Below are positions 33,941 through 49,092 of a stretch of 64,000 bases of DNA, one piece after another. The notes beneath the pieces are model-generated. The model was given only the letters and a program-made list of their open reading frames with translations. It did no database searches and was not told where the DNA came from. This stretch comes from Methylobacterium sp. J-077. GTDB lineage: Bacteria > Pseudomonadota > Alphaproteobacteria > Rhizobiales > Beijerinckiaceae. Position 1 is the stretch's first letter; each line of letters starts with the position of its first letter. The stretch covers positions 186,001-250,000 of the forward strand of contig NZ_JAKSYJ010000114.1 of assembly GCF_022829365.1 (NCBI RefSeq), written 5' to 3'. Position numbers and translations under genes: made by a program.

Positions 33941-35151
33941 GGCGAGACCCAGCGGAACAGGTGGGCGAGGTCCTTGAAGAAGATCCGCGCGTGGGCGGCG
34001 GGTTTCGACCGGACCAGCTCCTTGTTCATGTAGCTGTCCCAGGTGAGCTGCTGGACATCCTTGTCCCGGCAGATCGAGACGAAGCGCTCGCGCAGGCCGT
34101 CGCTGCGGTACCAGACCCACTGCATCATCCCGAGGATCCAGAACACGCGCCCGTGCAGCTTCATGAACTTCTTTCGCGCGCCCGCGAGCGCCCGGGCCTC
34201 GCCGGTCTTCAGGAACGCTGCCGCCGCTTCGGCCGAGAGCTGGCCGCCGAGCATCGCGTAGTAGATGCCCTCGCCGGAGGCCGGGGCGACGACGCCTGCG
34301 GCATCGCCCGCGAGCAGCACGTCGCGGCCGTTGTCCCAGCGCTTGAGGGGTTTCAGCGGCAGGGGCGCGCCCTCCCGGCGGAGCGTCTCGGCGCCGTCGA
34401 GGCCGGTGGCGACGCGCAAGGCCCGGATCGAGGAGCGCAGGGAGAAGCCCTTCTTCGCGCTCCCGGTGCCGATGCTCGCCGTCTCCCCGTGCGGGAAGAT
34501 CCAGGAGTAGAAATCCGGCGAGTGCCGGCCCTGGTAATAGACGTCGCAGCGGGCGGCATCGACGGCGTCGCCGCCCGGCGCGTCCCTCGGGGGCACCCGG
34601 ACGATCTCGTGATAGGCGAAGACCTGTTTCATCGTGTCGTGGCCCGGCACCTCGGCCCGGCCCACCGGCGAGCAGGCCCCGTCGGCGCCGATGACCAGCC
34701 GCGCCCGGACCGCGTGGCGGGCCTGGGCCTCGCCCTTGCCGGTGGTGAAATGCACCAGCGGCAGCCCGTCATCCGGCCGGGTGATCTTTTCGTAGGCCGC
34801 CTCGCGCAGATCGGCGCCGGCCTGCTCGGCCCGGGCGCGCAGCCACGGGTCGAAATGCTGGCGGTCGACCATGCCGACGAAGCCCTCGCCCACCGGCATG
34901 TCCACGGCCTTGCCGCTCGGCGCCACCATCCGGGCGGAGCGGATCTTGGCGACCAGCAGGGAATCGGGAATCGCGAAGTCGCGGATCAGCCGGGGCGGGA
35001 TCGCGCCGCCGCAGGGCTTGATCCGCCCGGGCTTGTCGAGCAGCAGCACCGCGTGACCGGCCCGGGCCAGCTCGGTGGCCGCCGTGGCCCCCGCAGGACC
35101 GCCGCCGACCACGACGACATCGTACGAAGCGCCATCAACCAACCGAGCCAT
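33937..35151 (-). CDS. bchP: Geranylgeranyl diphosphate/bacteriochlorophyll reductase
   Basis: A 404-residue flavoprotein that reduces the geranylgeranyl tail of bacteriochlorophyll to phytyl. The FAD motif GGGPAG is at 16-21, followed by RIKPCGGAIPP, RQHFDPWLRARAEQAGA, and the GDAAGVVAPASGEGIYYAM block. YYQGRHSPDFYSWIFPHG is typical of this family. The gene lies between the PucC-family gene (4-base gap) and tspO (overlap), as in other photosynthesis clusters. Confidence 0.95.
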   Translation of the reverse strand: MARLVDGASYDVVVVGGGPAGATAATELARAGHAVLLLDKPGRIKPCGGAIPPRLIRDFAIPDSLLVAKIRSARMVAPSGKAVDMPVGEGFVGMVDRQHFDPWLRARAEQAGADLREAAYEKITRPDDGLPLVHFTTGKGEAQARHAVRARLVIGADGACSPVGRAEVPGHDTMKQVFAYHEIVRVPPRDAPGGDAVDAARCDVYYQGRHSPDFYSWIFPHGETASIGTGSAKKGFSLRSSIRALRVATGLDGAETLRREGAPLPLKPLKRWDNGRDVLLAGDAAGVVAPASGEGIYYAMLGGQLSAEAAAAFLKTGEARALAGARKKFMKLHGRVFWILGMMQWVWYRSDGLRERFVSICRDKDVQQLTWDSYMNKELVRSKPAAHARIFFKDLAHLFRWVSP

Positions 35152-35155
35152 CGCG

Positions 35156-36781
35156 TCACCTCGCGCCGAGGATGGGATTGAGCGGGATATTGCCCCGGCC
35201 CGGGGCCCGGACGGCCTCGAGCCGCAGGGCCAGCACCACCGCGACGAGGAACAGAGCCCCCTCCGCGGCGAAGACGGCGGCGTAGGCCTGGACCGGCTCG
35301 GCCGTGACCAGCCGGACCAGATCCACCGCGGCCGCCCCCAGAAAACCGCCGGCCCCGAAGGCGACGCCCTGGGCCGCGCCCCAGACGCCCATGCGGGTGC
35401 CGCGCTCGCGGGCATCGCCGCGACCGGCCAGCGCCATCATCGAGCCGATGGCGGCGACCGCGTAGGCGCCGTTGGCGACACCCAGCGCGAACACCACCGG
35501 CCGCAGGGGCAGGACGTCGCCGCCCGCGGCCAGCGCGAACAGCGCGGCGGCCGAGCCGGCGCAGCCGAGCGCGATCCAGAGCCGCAGGGAGGCGAGGGGG
35601 GTGCCGCGGGCGGCCAGCGTCACGCCGGCCACCAGCAGCATCCCGGCCAGCACGCCGCCGTGCTGGAGCCCGGCGAGCTTGGTGGTGGCTCCCGGGCTCA
35701 TGGCGAAGACCAGCCCGGCATAGGGCTCCAGGATCAGCTCCTGGGCGCTGTAGGCCAGCATCGAGACGAACACGAAGATAGTGAAGGTCCGCGCCACCGG
35801 ATCGGCGAGCACCTGGGCCAGCACCGTGAAGAACGGTTTTTTGGTGGTTTCGGGCTCGGGAGCCCGGATCGGCAGGCGTCGCTCGACCCCGGCGAGCGCC
35901 AGCACGGCGACCGCGAAGGCGATGGCCGAGACCGTGCCGGAGACGGCGACCAGCCTCAGCCCGGAGAACGGATCCAGAAAGTGCCCGGCGAGCGGCGCCG
36001 TCAGGGCGAAGCCCAGGATCATCATCACCCACACGATGGTGGCCGCCGCTCCGCGCCGGGCCGGCGCGACGACCCCCGACAGCAGCACCAGCAGAGACGT
36101 CCCGGCGGCCCCGACCCCGATCCCGACGCACAGGAACGACACGGCCGCCAATGCGAGGCCGAGGACCAGATCGGTGGCGGCGAGCGCCGTGCCGCAGGCC
36201 GCCCCGAACCCGCCGAGGCAGAGGGCCGCCATGCCGACGACGATCCAGGGGGTGCGGGTCCCGCTCCGGTCCGAGCCGTAGCCCCAGCGCGGGCGCAGCA
36301 CCTGCACGGCGTAGTGCAGGGCGACCAGCAGGCCCGGCACCAGGGCGGGCAGCGCCAGCTCCACCACCATCACCCGGTTGAGGGTGGCGGTCATCAGCAC
36401 GACGACGCTGCCCAGGGCGGTCTGGACCAGGCCGAGGCGGAGGATCTGGGGCCAGCCCAAGTCGCTTTCAGGCGCGCCGCTCCTCCCTCCCCGCTCTGCG
36501 GGGGAGGGTACCCTGCGAAGCAGGGGGGGAGAGGGGAGCGCCGTATCCTGAGACGTCGCGACAGGCGTGAATTCCTGCACCGTCGCGCTGCCCCTCTCCC
36601 GACCCGGCCTGACGGCCGGCCCACCCTCCCCCACGGAGGGGGGAGGGAACGGGGCGTGGGTCGGGCCGTGGCCCTCATCGAGCGCCGAAACCGCCACGCG
36701 CCCCCTCTCCCGCTCGCGAGAGGGGACCCGAGCCCCATCCGGCATTGGGGCGGAAGCGGCACGCGAATCGGAAGGCGTCAT
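35156..36781 (-). CDS. PucC-family MFS protein (BChl-delivery/assembly type) with a repeat-derived N-terminal extension
   Basis: A 541-residue protein whose residues about 109-541 form a 12-TM PucC/BCH-family MFS protein (LGWPQILRLGLVQTALGS, TLNRVMVVELALPALVPGLL, QVLRPRWGYGSDRSGTRTPW). Such proteins deliver or assemble bacteriochlorophyll-protein complexes. The first 108 residues are proline/arginine/glycine-rich and are encoded by palindromic repeat DNA (about 36480-36725). The start ATG still overlaps the bchG stop (ATGA), so the repeat has been inserted in frame between start codon and domain. Whether the extension is translated as is or an internal start is used is open. Confidence 0.85.
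   Translation of the reverse strand: MTPSDSRAASAPMPDGARVPSRERERGRVAVSALDEGHGPTHAPFPPPSVGEGGPAVRPGRERGSATVQEFTPVATSQDTALPSPPLLRRVPSPAERGGRSGAPESDLGWPQILRLGLVQTALGSVVVLMTATLNRVMVVELALPALVPGLLVALHYAVQVLRPRWGYGSDRSGTRTPWIVVGMAALCLGGFGAACGTALAATDLVLGLALAAVSFLCVGIGVGAAGTSLLVLLSGVVAPARRGAAATIVWVMMILGFALTAPLAGHFLDPFSGLRLVAVSGTVSAIAFAVAVLALAGVERRLPIRAPEPETTKKPFFTVLAQVLADPVARTFTIFVFVSMLAYSAQELILEPYAGLVFAMSPGATTKLAGLQHGGVLAGMLLVAGVTLAARGTPLASLRLWIALGCAGSAAALFALAAGGDVLPLRPVVFALGVANGAYAVAAIGSMMALAGRGDARERGTRMGVWGAAQGVAFGAGGFLGAAAVDLVRLVTAEPVQAYAAVFAAEGALFLVAVVLALRLEAVRAPGRGNIPLNPILGAR
36480..36725. repeat. Palindromic repeat cluster inside the PucC-family reading frame
   Basis: Several GC-rich inverted repeats stand here: CCCCTCTCCCGCTCGCGAGAGGGG at about 36704-36727 is shown in parts CCCCTCTCCCG/GAGAGGGG; others are CCCTCCCCC/GGGGGAGGG types around 36635-36650 and 36490-36520. 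The style matches the repeat inside bchD (58040-58215). All lie within the frame of the transporter. Confidence 0.6.
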
Positions 36782-37665
36782 CACGCCCCTCCCACCAGCG
36801 GGCGCAGGGCGAAGGCGGCGACCAGCATGCCGAGCACGTAGAGGGTCGTGCCGGTGCCGTTGTACCAGGCCGCCCGCTCGCGGGGGCTCTTCAGGAACCG
36901 GGCCATCAGGGCGAGCTGTCCGGCCAGCAGGGCGGCCACCACAGCGGCATGGCCCTGGCGCTCCCAGGCGAGGAGCAGCCCGATCACCACCACCTGCGGC
37001 ACCGCCATGACCAGGCAGGCGAAGCGGGCGGCCCGGTCCGAGCCCATCTGCACCGGCAGGGACATGAGCCCCATGCGCCGGTCGCCCTCCACCGACTTGA
37101 AGTCGTTGAGCGTCATGATGCCGTGGGCGCCGACGGAATAGAGCAGGGCGACGAGCAGGACCCGCCGGTCGGGCAGGGCGGCGGCCATCACGGCGGCGCC
37201 GGTGAACCAGGGCAGGCCCTCGTAGCAGAGCCCGACCGCGGCGTTCCCCCACCAGCCATTCTTCTTCAGGCGCAGGGGCGGCGCGGAGTAGATCCAGGCG
37301 AGAACCAGCCCGAACAGGGCGGCGCCCAGGATCCACGGACCGAGGGCGGCGGCCACCAGCAGGGACAGCAGCGTCCAGCCGAGCGCCAGGTAGAGGCCCC
37401 AGCGGCCCGGGATGCGCCCGGAGGGAATCGGCCGGCCCGGCTCGTTGATCGCGTCGACATGCCGGTCGAACCAGTCGTTGGTCGCCTGGCTGGTGGCGCA
37501 GACCAGCGGCCCGGCGAGCACGATGCCCGCGGCGATCACCGGCCATTGCCCGTGGGCCGGCTGCCCGGACGAGATCACCCCGCAGGCGAACGCCCACATC
37601 GGCGCGAACCAAGTGAGCGGCTTGAGAAGCTCGACGACGGCGCTCGGGGCGGGCGTGGTGGCCAT
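36781..37665 (-). CDS. bchG: Bacteriochlorophyll synthase (geranylgeranyl transferase)
   Basis: A 294-residue UbiA-superfamily prenyltransferase that attaches geranylgeranyl or phytyl to bacteriochlorophyllide a. The first Asp motif NDWFDRHVD (Asp64, Asp67, Asp71) and the second near LNDFKSVEGDRRMGLMSLPVQMG are present, within about nine membrane helices. The gene heads the bchG-pucC-like-bchP-tspO unit and has a perfect PpsR box 29-46 bases upstream of its ATG. Confidence 0.95.
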   Translation of the reverse strand: MATTPAPSAVVELLKPLTWFAPMWAFACGVISSGQPAHGQWPVIAAGIVLAGPLVCATSQATNDWFDRHVDAINEPGRPIPSGRIPGRWGLYLALGWTLLSLLVAAALGPWILGAALFGLVLAWIYSAPPLRLKKNGWWGNAAVGLCYEGLPWFTGAAVMAAALPDRRVLLVALLYSVGAHGIMTLNDFKSVEGDRRMGLMSLPVQMGSDRAARFACLVMAVPQVVVIGLLLAWERQGHAAVVAALLAGQLALMARFLKSPRERAAWYNGTGTTLYVLGMLVAAFALRPLVGGA

Positions 37666-37693
37666 GCGGGCAGGCTAATAGGGACGCCTGGCG

Positions 37694-37711
37694 TGTCAAG
37701 CTGGATTTACA
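37694..37711 (-). promoter_or_regulatory. PpsR/CrtJ box upstream of bchG
   Basis: A perfect TGT-N12-ACA palindrome, the binding consensus of PpsR/CrtJ. Read on the minus strand it overlaps a TTGACA -35-like hexamer directed to bchG, so PpsR binding would block RNA polymerase. The ppsR gene is close by. Confidence 0.75.
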
Positions 37712-38098
37712 CTCGGCGAAAAAATGTCGCCCCGGGTTGGCGGACAAACGTGGCCGTGAGCCGCTAAATACAGAATTCAATCCCAGTGCGCCCCAAACAC
37801 GATCGCGTCAGGCGCGCGGCCGGTTCGGCGAAGGATCCCGGCTCGGCGCCTCAGCCTTCGCGGGCTATGCGAAGGCTAATGCGGAGCGGGGGCGCTCCCA
37901 GCCTTCGAAGAATTGGCCTGTCCGGCCGGCAGGCCCGGACTGACGCGCGGCGTATCGGGCTTTCGGAACGGGATCCGGTTCTGTCCGCCACGCCCGCTTC
38001 ACCCGTCATCGAACGGTCGCCCGGTGCGCCGCGCTGTCCCGGGACGGCGCGCGACCATCGAGGCTGTCGCGCTGGGTTCGGAGCGACGGTGCGGCGCA

Positions 38099-38203
38099 TC
38101 AGACCGGCTCATCCGGCGTCTCCTCGACCAGACGCCGATTCTTCTCCAGCTGTGCTTCAAGGGCCTGTGCGCGAACGCGAAGTGCGAATCCGCCAGCGCG
38201 CAT
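38099..38203 (-). CDS. Putative 34-residue coiled-coil microprotein
   Basis: An ATG at 38201-38203, preceded by a good AAGGA ribosome site six bases away, opens a 35-codon frame: MRAGGFALRVRAQALEAQ, then LEKNRRLVEETPDEPV. It would be a single amphipathic helix. It may be a genuine small gene or the end of a lost larger one. No relative recognised. Confidence 0.4.
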   Translation of the reverse strand: MRAGGFALRVRAQALEAQLEKNRRLVEETPDEPV

Positions 38204-38230
38204 CCCGCGTCCTTCCACAGAGTGGAAGCC

Positions 38231-38279
38231 TTGAAGGAGGCCTCCGCCGCGCTTCGGCGCCTCAGCCTGAGGGGGTGGG
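38231..38279. repeat. Half copy of the CCTCATCCTGAGG palindrome family
   Basis: The sequence from TTGAAGGAGGCCTCCG to CTGAGGGGGTGGG corresponds to the right half of the full copy at 56858-56978, with scattered changes. The left half is absent. Confidence 0.5.
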
Positions 38280-38361
38280 TTGGAGATCCCGCCCGTCCCA
38301 CCGCATCATCGCCCCCGGACCAACCCAGGCCGAAGACCCCGCGCCCAAAACCTCAGACCAA

Positions 38362-39807
38362 TCAATCGTCTTCGCCGGGGGTGTCGAGGTCGCCGACGCC
38401 GTAGCGGCGCATCTTGGCGTAGAGGCCCTGGCGGCTGAGGCCGAGCATCTCGGCCGCGGAGGCGCGGTTGTCCCGGGTGATCCGCAGGGCCGCCTCGATG
38501 CACAGCTTCTCGATCAGGTCGGTGGTCTCGCGGACCAGGGTCTTCATCGAGACCCGGCCGACCAGCTCGGCCATCTGTTCCACCGAGCGCGGCACGTCGC
38601 GGCTGCCGGCGAGCCGCCCCTCCGGGATCCGCCGCGGGGCGGAGCGGATCGCGAAGCCCAGGCACGGCCGGGAACCGGGCACCGAGACGGCGGCGACCTC
38701 GACATCCTCGACGCCGCCATAGGTGCCGCGGATCACGGTGGCGAAGCGGCGCACGGAGCCGTGGTCGACCAGGCTGGCGAACAGGGCCTGCGCCTCGGTG
38801 TCCTCCCGGCCGAGCCACTGGTCGAGAGGCCGGCCCCTCGCCTGGCTCTCGGTGGCGAGCTGCGCCAGTTCCAGGAAGGCGGCGTTGGCCATCAGGACCC
38901 GGCGGGCCGAATCGGTGACCACGAAGCCTTCCGGCATCGCCTCGATCACCGCGCGGGTCGGCGCCTCCTGGTCGGGGCCGGACTCCGAGGCGGCCGGATC
39001 GGCCACGAGCCGCATCAGCGCGCTCGGGCCGCCCTCGCCGCGGAACAGCGAGACCGAGACCGTGACCTCGCCGCGCCCGTGCGGCAGGGTCGCGCGGACT
39101 TCCCCGGCCTGCCCGGTCGCCCGCAGGGCGGCGAACTGCGCCTCCAGGGTCCGGGCGCTGCCGGCCTCGAACAGGTCGACCGCGTCCTGGCCGGCCACGC
39201 GCTTGGCCGGGCGGCCGAGCAGGCGCGCGGCGGACGGGTTCGCCTCGGCGACCCGGCGGGTGCCGGCATCGACCACCAGCACCGCCTCGCCGGAGATCTG
39301 GAACAGCAGCCGATACCGTGTCTCGGCGGCGCGCAGGCGGTCGTAGTCGCGCTCCAGGGCCTGCTGCGCGTCGGTGAGCCGGCGCTGGAGCGCGGCCACC
39401 GCCCGCATGTCACGGCCGAGGATCAGGATCGGGCCACCCTCCACCGAGCGCAGGGAGGCGTAGCGGATCGGCAGGTCGACGCCGCTGGGGGAGGGGTGGT
39501 TGATCTGCCGCCAGCGGGTGATGCCGCCAGTCTGCGCGTCGCGCAGCAGGGCGTCGACCTTCGGCCGGCTCTCGATCGTCACGGTGTCGATCCAGCGCTG
39601 CCCGAGCCAGCCCGAGATGTTCTCCGCCTCGAAATCGGCCGCGGCCGTCGCATCCCGGATCACGCCGTCGGCATCGACCACCAGGGACAGGTCGGCCGCG
39701 GCCGCGACAAGACGCCCGACCGCCTCTCCGTCGAGATGGGCGGCCACCTGAAGCAGCGCCGGGGGTGGCCGCTGCGGGGTGGGGTGAGGCTGGGGCGTCA
39801 CGGTCAC
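38362..39807 (-). CDS. ppsR: Transcriptional regulator PpsR (CrtJ)
   Basis: A 481-residue repressor of photosynthesis genes under aerobic conditions. An N-terminal PAS-like region (about 20-130), a glutamine-rich linker helix (LQRRLTDAQQALERDYDRL), two PAS domains (about 160-270 and 285-395) and a Fis-type helix-turn-helix at about 449-470 (ASAAEMLGLSRQGLYAKMRR) are in the canonical order. A cysteine near residue 436, just before the HTH, corresponds to the redox-active Cys of Rhodobacter PpsR/CrtJ. The start is GTG. It follows aerR by 30 bases, the usual aerR-ppsR pair, and likely binds the TGT-N12-ACA boxes nearby. Confidence 0.95.
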   Translation of the reverse strand: MTVTPQPHPTPQRPPPALLQVAAHLDGEAVGRLVAAAADLSLVVDADGVIRDATAAADFEAENISGWLGQRWIDTVTIESRPKVDALLRDAQTGGITRWRQINHPSPSGVDLPIRYASLRSVEGGPILILGRDMRAVAALQRRLTDAQQALERDYDRLRAAETRYRLLFQISGEAVLVVDAGTRRVAEANPSAARLLGRPAKRVAGQDAVDLFEAGSARTLEAQFAALRATGQAGEVRATLPHGRGEVTVSVSLFRGEGGPSALMRLVADPAASESGPDQEAPTRAVIEAMPEGFVVTDSARRVLMANAAFLELAQLATESQARGRPLDQWLGREDTEAQALFASLVDHGSVRRFATVIRGTYGGVEDVEVAAVSVPGSRPCLGFAIRSAPRRIPEGRLAGSRDVPRSVEQMAELVGRVSMKTLVRETTDLIEKLCIEAALRITRDNRASAAEMLGLSRQGLYAKMRRYGVGDLDTPGEDD

Positions 39808-39837
39808 CGTAATGTGATGATTGATCGGTCGACCCTT

Positions 39838-40749
39838 TCAGCAGGCCATGGCCCGTCTGTCCAGCAACGCTTCGGCGGTGGCTGGCGCCAGGCAGCCATC
39901 CGGCGCGCAGGCATCGGCGCCGACGATGCCGGCCTCGCCGCCGTAGCGGGCGAAGTACGGGCCGCCGACGATCACCCGGACCTCCGGGTTGCTGGAGGCG
40001 CGGCGCACCTCCGTCACCGTGCCGGACAGGGCCGGCAGGTAGACGTCGCAGGACAGCGATAGGCCGACCACGTCGAACCACTCGCTGCGCAACAAGGTCA
40101 GCGGATCGACCTCCGGCCCGGGGACCGCCGTGGTCACGTCCCAGCCGGCCTCGCGGAAGAAGCTCGCGACGATCGACAGGCCGAAATGGTGGGTCTCGCC
40201 GGGGCAGGGCAGCAGCAGCACGCTGCGGCCGTTGGCCGGCACGGTATCGTCCTCGAGCTGCGCGCAGAGGCGCCGGCTCACCGCCTGCAGCCGGCCGAGC
40301 CCCTCGGTCACGGCCAGGAAATCGCAGGCGTCGTCCTCCCAGAGCTCGCCGAGGTGGCGCGCCGCCGGGGCGAGCAGGTCGAGCAGCAGGCGCGGCAGCG
40401 GCAGCCCGCCTTCGCGCAGGGCGGCGACCTGGGCGTCGAGGTCGATCGGCCCGGGAGCCAGCAGGAGCGCGCTGAAGGCGGCGATCTCGTCCGGGCTCGG
40501 CGCCCGGTCGGCCTGGGCGCGGCGGCCGGCGGGCCGGTGGGCCAGCATCAGCCGGGGCAGGATCTCCGCCTCGACCAGGCGGGCCAGGGCGTCCGGCACC
40601 GCCTTGTCGTCGGCGGACGCGCGCGGGATGGCCTGGTGGCGGACCCGCGGTCCATCCTCGAAGGCCGAGCGGCCGTCACCCATCGCGCCGCAACCGCCGG
40701 CGACCGGCCCAGGGTCCAGACGCTCACCGAAATGCCTCCAGTCTCCCAT
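39838..40749 (-). CDS. aerR: AerR-type cobalamin-binding antirepressor
   Basis: A 303-residue protein. A helical domain (about 55-185, IAAFSALLLAPG and APAARHLGELWEDDACDFLAVTEGLGRLQ) is followed by a B12-binding fold with PCPGETHHFGLSIVASFFREAGWDV near residues 190-215; the histidine in the ETHHFG stretch fits the cobalamin-ligating E/D-x-H-x2-G motif. AerR proteins bind photo-excised B12 and antagonise PpsR/CrtJ in the light. The ATG at 40747-40749 is chosen because a GGGAGG ribosome site lies at proper distance; the ATG two codons upstream has none. Divergent from bchF across 324 bases. Confidence 0.9.
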   Translation of the reverse strand: MGDWRHFGERLDPGPVAGGCGAMGDGRSAFEDGPRVRHQAIPRASADDKAVPDALARLVEAEILPRLMLAHRPAGRRAQADRAPSPDEIAAFSALLLAPGPIDLDAQVAALREGGLPLPRLLLDLLAPAARHLGELWEDDACDFLAVTEGLGRLQAVSRRLCAQLEDDTVPANGRSVLLLPCPGETHHFGLSIVASFFREAGWDVTTAVPGPEVDPLTLLRSEWFDVVGLSLSCDVYLPALSGTVTEVRRASSNPEVRVIVGGPYFARYGGEAGIVGADACAPDGCLAPATAEALLDRRAMAC

Positions 40750-40954
40750 CGGCATCCCTCCCAGAAGCGGCCCCGGCCCGGGTGGGCCGGCGGTTCCGCA
40801 AGCGCGTCGAGTGCGGCGTTGCCCGCCGGTCTTCTCAAGTCTTCGTCGCCGCAGATCCTCAGATCGAACCAGCCAAGCTACAAAAACCAAAGGCCAGCCG
40901 ACGGAACGATACCCGAGTCGTCGATCTTGGCAATGACTTGGAACAAAGAAAATA

Positions 40955-40972
40955 TGTCAAACCCGTGTCACC
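40955..40972 (+). promoter_or_regulatory. Near-consensus PpsR box (TGT-N12-ACC)
   Basis: TGTCAA-N6-GTGTCACC, one base off the TGT-N12-ACA consensus, 102 bases upstream of the bchF ATG. Paired with the box at 40982 it would allow cooperative binding. Confidence 0.5.
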
Positions 40973-40981
40973 CCATTCAAG

Positions 40982-42866
<1,885 letters not shown>

Positions 42867-42870
42867 GGCC

Positions 42871-44455
42871 ATGCAGCTCACCCTCTGGACCTACGAGGGT
42901 CCGCCCCACATCGGCGCGATGCGCGTCGCCACCGCGATGACCGGGCTGCACTACGTGCTGCACGCGCCGCAGGGCGACACCTACGCCGACCTGCTGTTCA
43001 CGATGATCGAGCGGCGGGATGCGCGCCCGCCCGTCACCTACACGACCTTCCGCGCCCAGGATCTCGGCCGCGACACCGCGGAGCTGTTCAAGCAGGCGGT
43101 CTCGGCTGCCTACGCGCGCTTCCAGCCGCAGGCGATGATCGTCGGCGCCTCCTGCACCGCCGAGCTGATCCAGGACGATCCGGGCGGGCTGGCCAAGGCC
43201 CTTGACCTGCCGATCCCGGTGATCCCGCTGGAGCTGCCCGCCTACCAGAAGAAAGAGAACTGGGGCGCGTCCGAGACGTTTTACCGGTTGGTCCGCGGGC
43301 TTGCCGGTGCCCCCGGACCGCGTCCCGCCCGGGAGCCGGGCCGGCGCCCGCTCTGCAATATCCTGGGCCCGACGGCGCTCGGCTTCCGACACCGCGACGA
43401 CCTGATCGAGATCCACCGGCTGCTCGACAGCCTGGGGATCGACGTCAACGTCGTGGCGCCGCTCGGCGCCAGCCCGGCCGATCTCGCCCGGCTCAAGGAC
43501 GCCGACTTCAACGTCGTGCTCTATCCGGAGACCGCCCGCAGCGCGGCCGAGTATCTCAAGAAGAGTTTCGGGCAGCCGTTCACGCAGGAAGTGCCCCTCG
43601 GGGTCGGTGCCACGAACCGCTTCATCGCGGAGGTCGCGGCGCTCGCCGGTATCGATCCGGCGCCGCTCCTCGACGGCCCCGGCTCGCGCCTGCCCTGGTA
43701 CTCGCGCTCGGTCGATTCGACCTACCTGACGGCCAAGCGCGTCTTCGTGTTCGGCGACGCCACGCACGCGATCGGCATCGCCCGGATGGCGGCCCGGGAG
43801 CTCGGCTTCACGGTGGTCGGCCTCGGCACCTACGGACGCGAATTCGCCCGCGAGGTCCGGGCCGAGGCGGTCCTGCACGGTATCGAGGCACTGATCACCG
43901 ACGATTACCTCGACGTCGAGGCCGCGATCCGGGCTGCCGCCCCGGAACTGGTGCTCGGCACCCAGATGGAGCGCCACGTCGCCAAGCGGCTCGGCATCCC
44001 CTGCGCAGTGATCTCCGCCCCGATCCACGTCCAGGATTTCCCGGCCCGCTACGCCCCGCAGATGGGCTTCGAGGGCGCCAATGTCCTGTTCGACACCCTG
44101 GTCCATCCGCTGATGATGGGCCTCGAAGAGCACCTCCTCGGGATGTTCCGGGAGGACCCGGAATTCCACGACAGCGTCGGACCGTCGCATCTCGGCGGCA
44201 ACGCCCGTTCAGCCTCGTCCGCGGAGGCCCCCGAGGTCGCGGCATCGACCGCTCCGTCGGCGTCCGCCGCCCCGATCCTTCTCGACGAGCCCGTCGTGAT
44301 CACGACGGCACCCTGGGCGCCCGAGGCCGAGAAAGAGCTGAAGAAAATCCCGTTCTTCGTGCGCGGCAAGGCGCGCAGCAACACGGAGAAATTCGCCCGC
44401 GAGCGGCGGCTGCCGCTCATCACCCTCGAAACCCTCTACGACGCCAAGGCGCATT

Positions 44456-44466
<11 letters not shown>
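42871..44466 (+). CDS. bchB: Dark-operative protochlorophyllide reductase subunit B
   Basis: A 531-residue partner of BchN. Asp36 (in APQGDTYAD) sits where the unusual aspartate ligand to the NB-cluster is known in Rhodobacter BchB, and the cysteine of GASCTAELI belongs to the cluster region. [42 protein letters not shown] and the C-terminal [14 protein letters not shown] domain are complete. Ser/Ala-rich insertion at about residues 450-475. Its end overlaps bchH by 11 bases. Confidence 0.97.

Positions 44467-49091
<4,625 letters not shown>

Positions 49092-49092
<1 letters not shown>

Larger units (their letters stand above)
37712..38361. other. Mostly gene-free stretch with a short coiled-coil ORF and a half repeat
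   Basis: Between bchG and ppsR there is no full-size gene. A 34-residue frame (38099-38203) and a half copy of the CCTCATCCTGAGG-type palindrome (38231-38279) are the only features supported. Confidence 0.5.

Noticed and set aside
34986..36131. Minus-strand frame of 381 codons across the PucC-like and bchP genes
   Set aside because: Shifted frame of two clear genes; composition is typical of a GC shadow.
37666..37680. -10 box for bchG (TAGCCT)
   Set aside because: It would place the transcript start at the ATG itself; the spacing is unsuitable, so only the PpsR box and -35 are noted.
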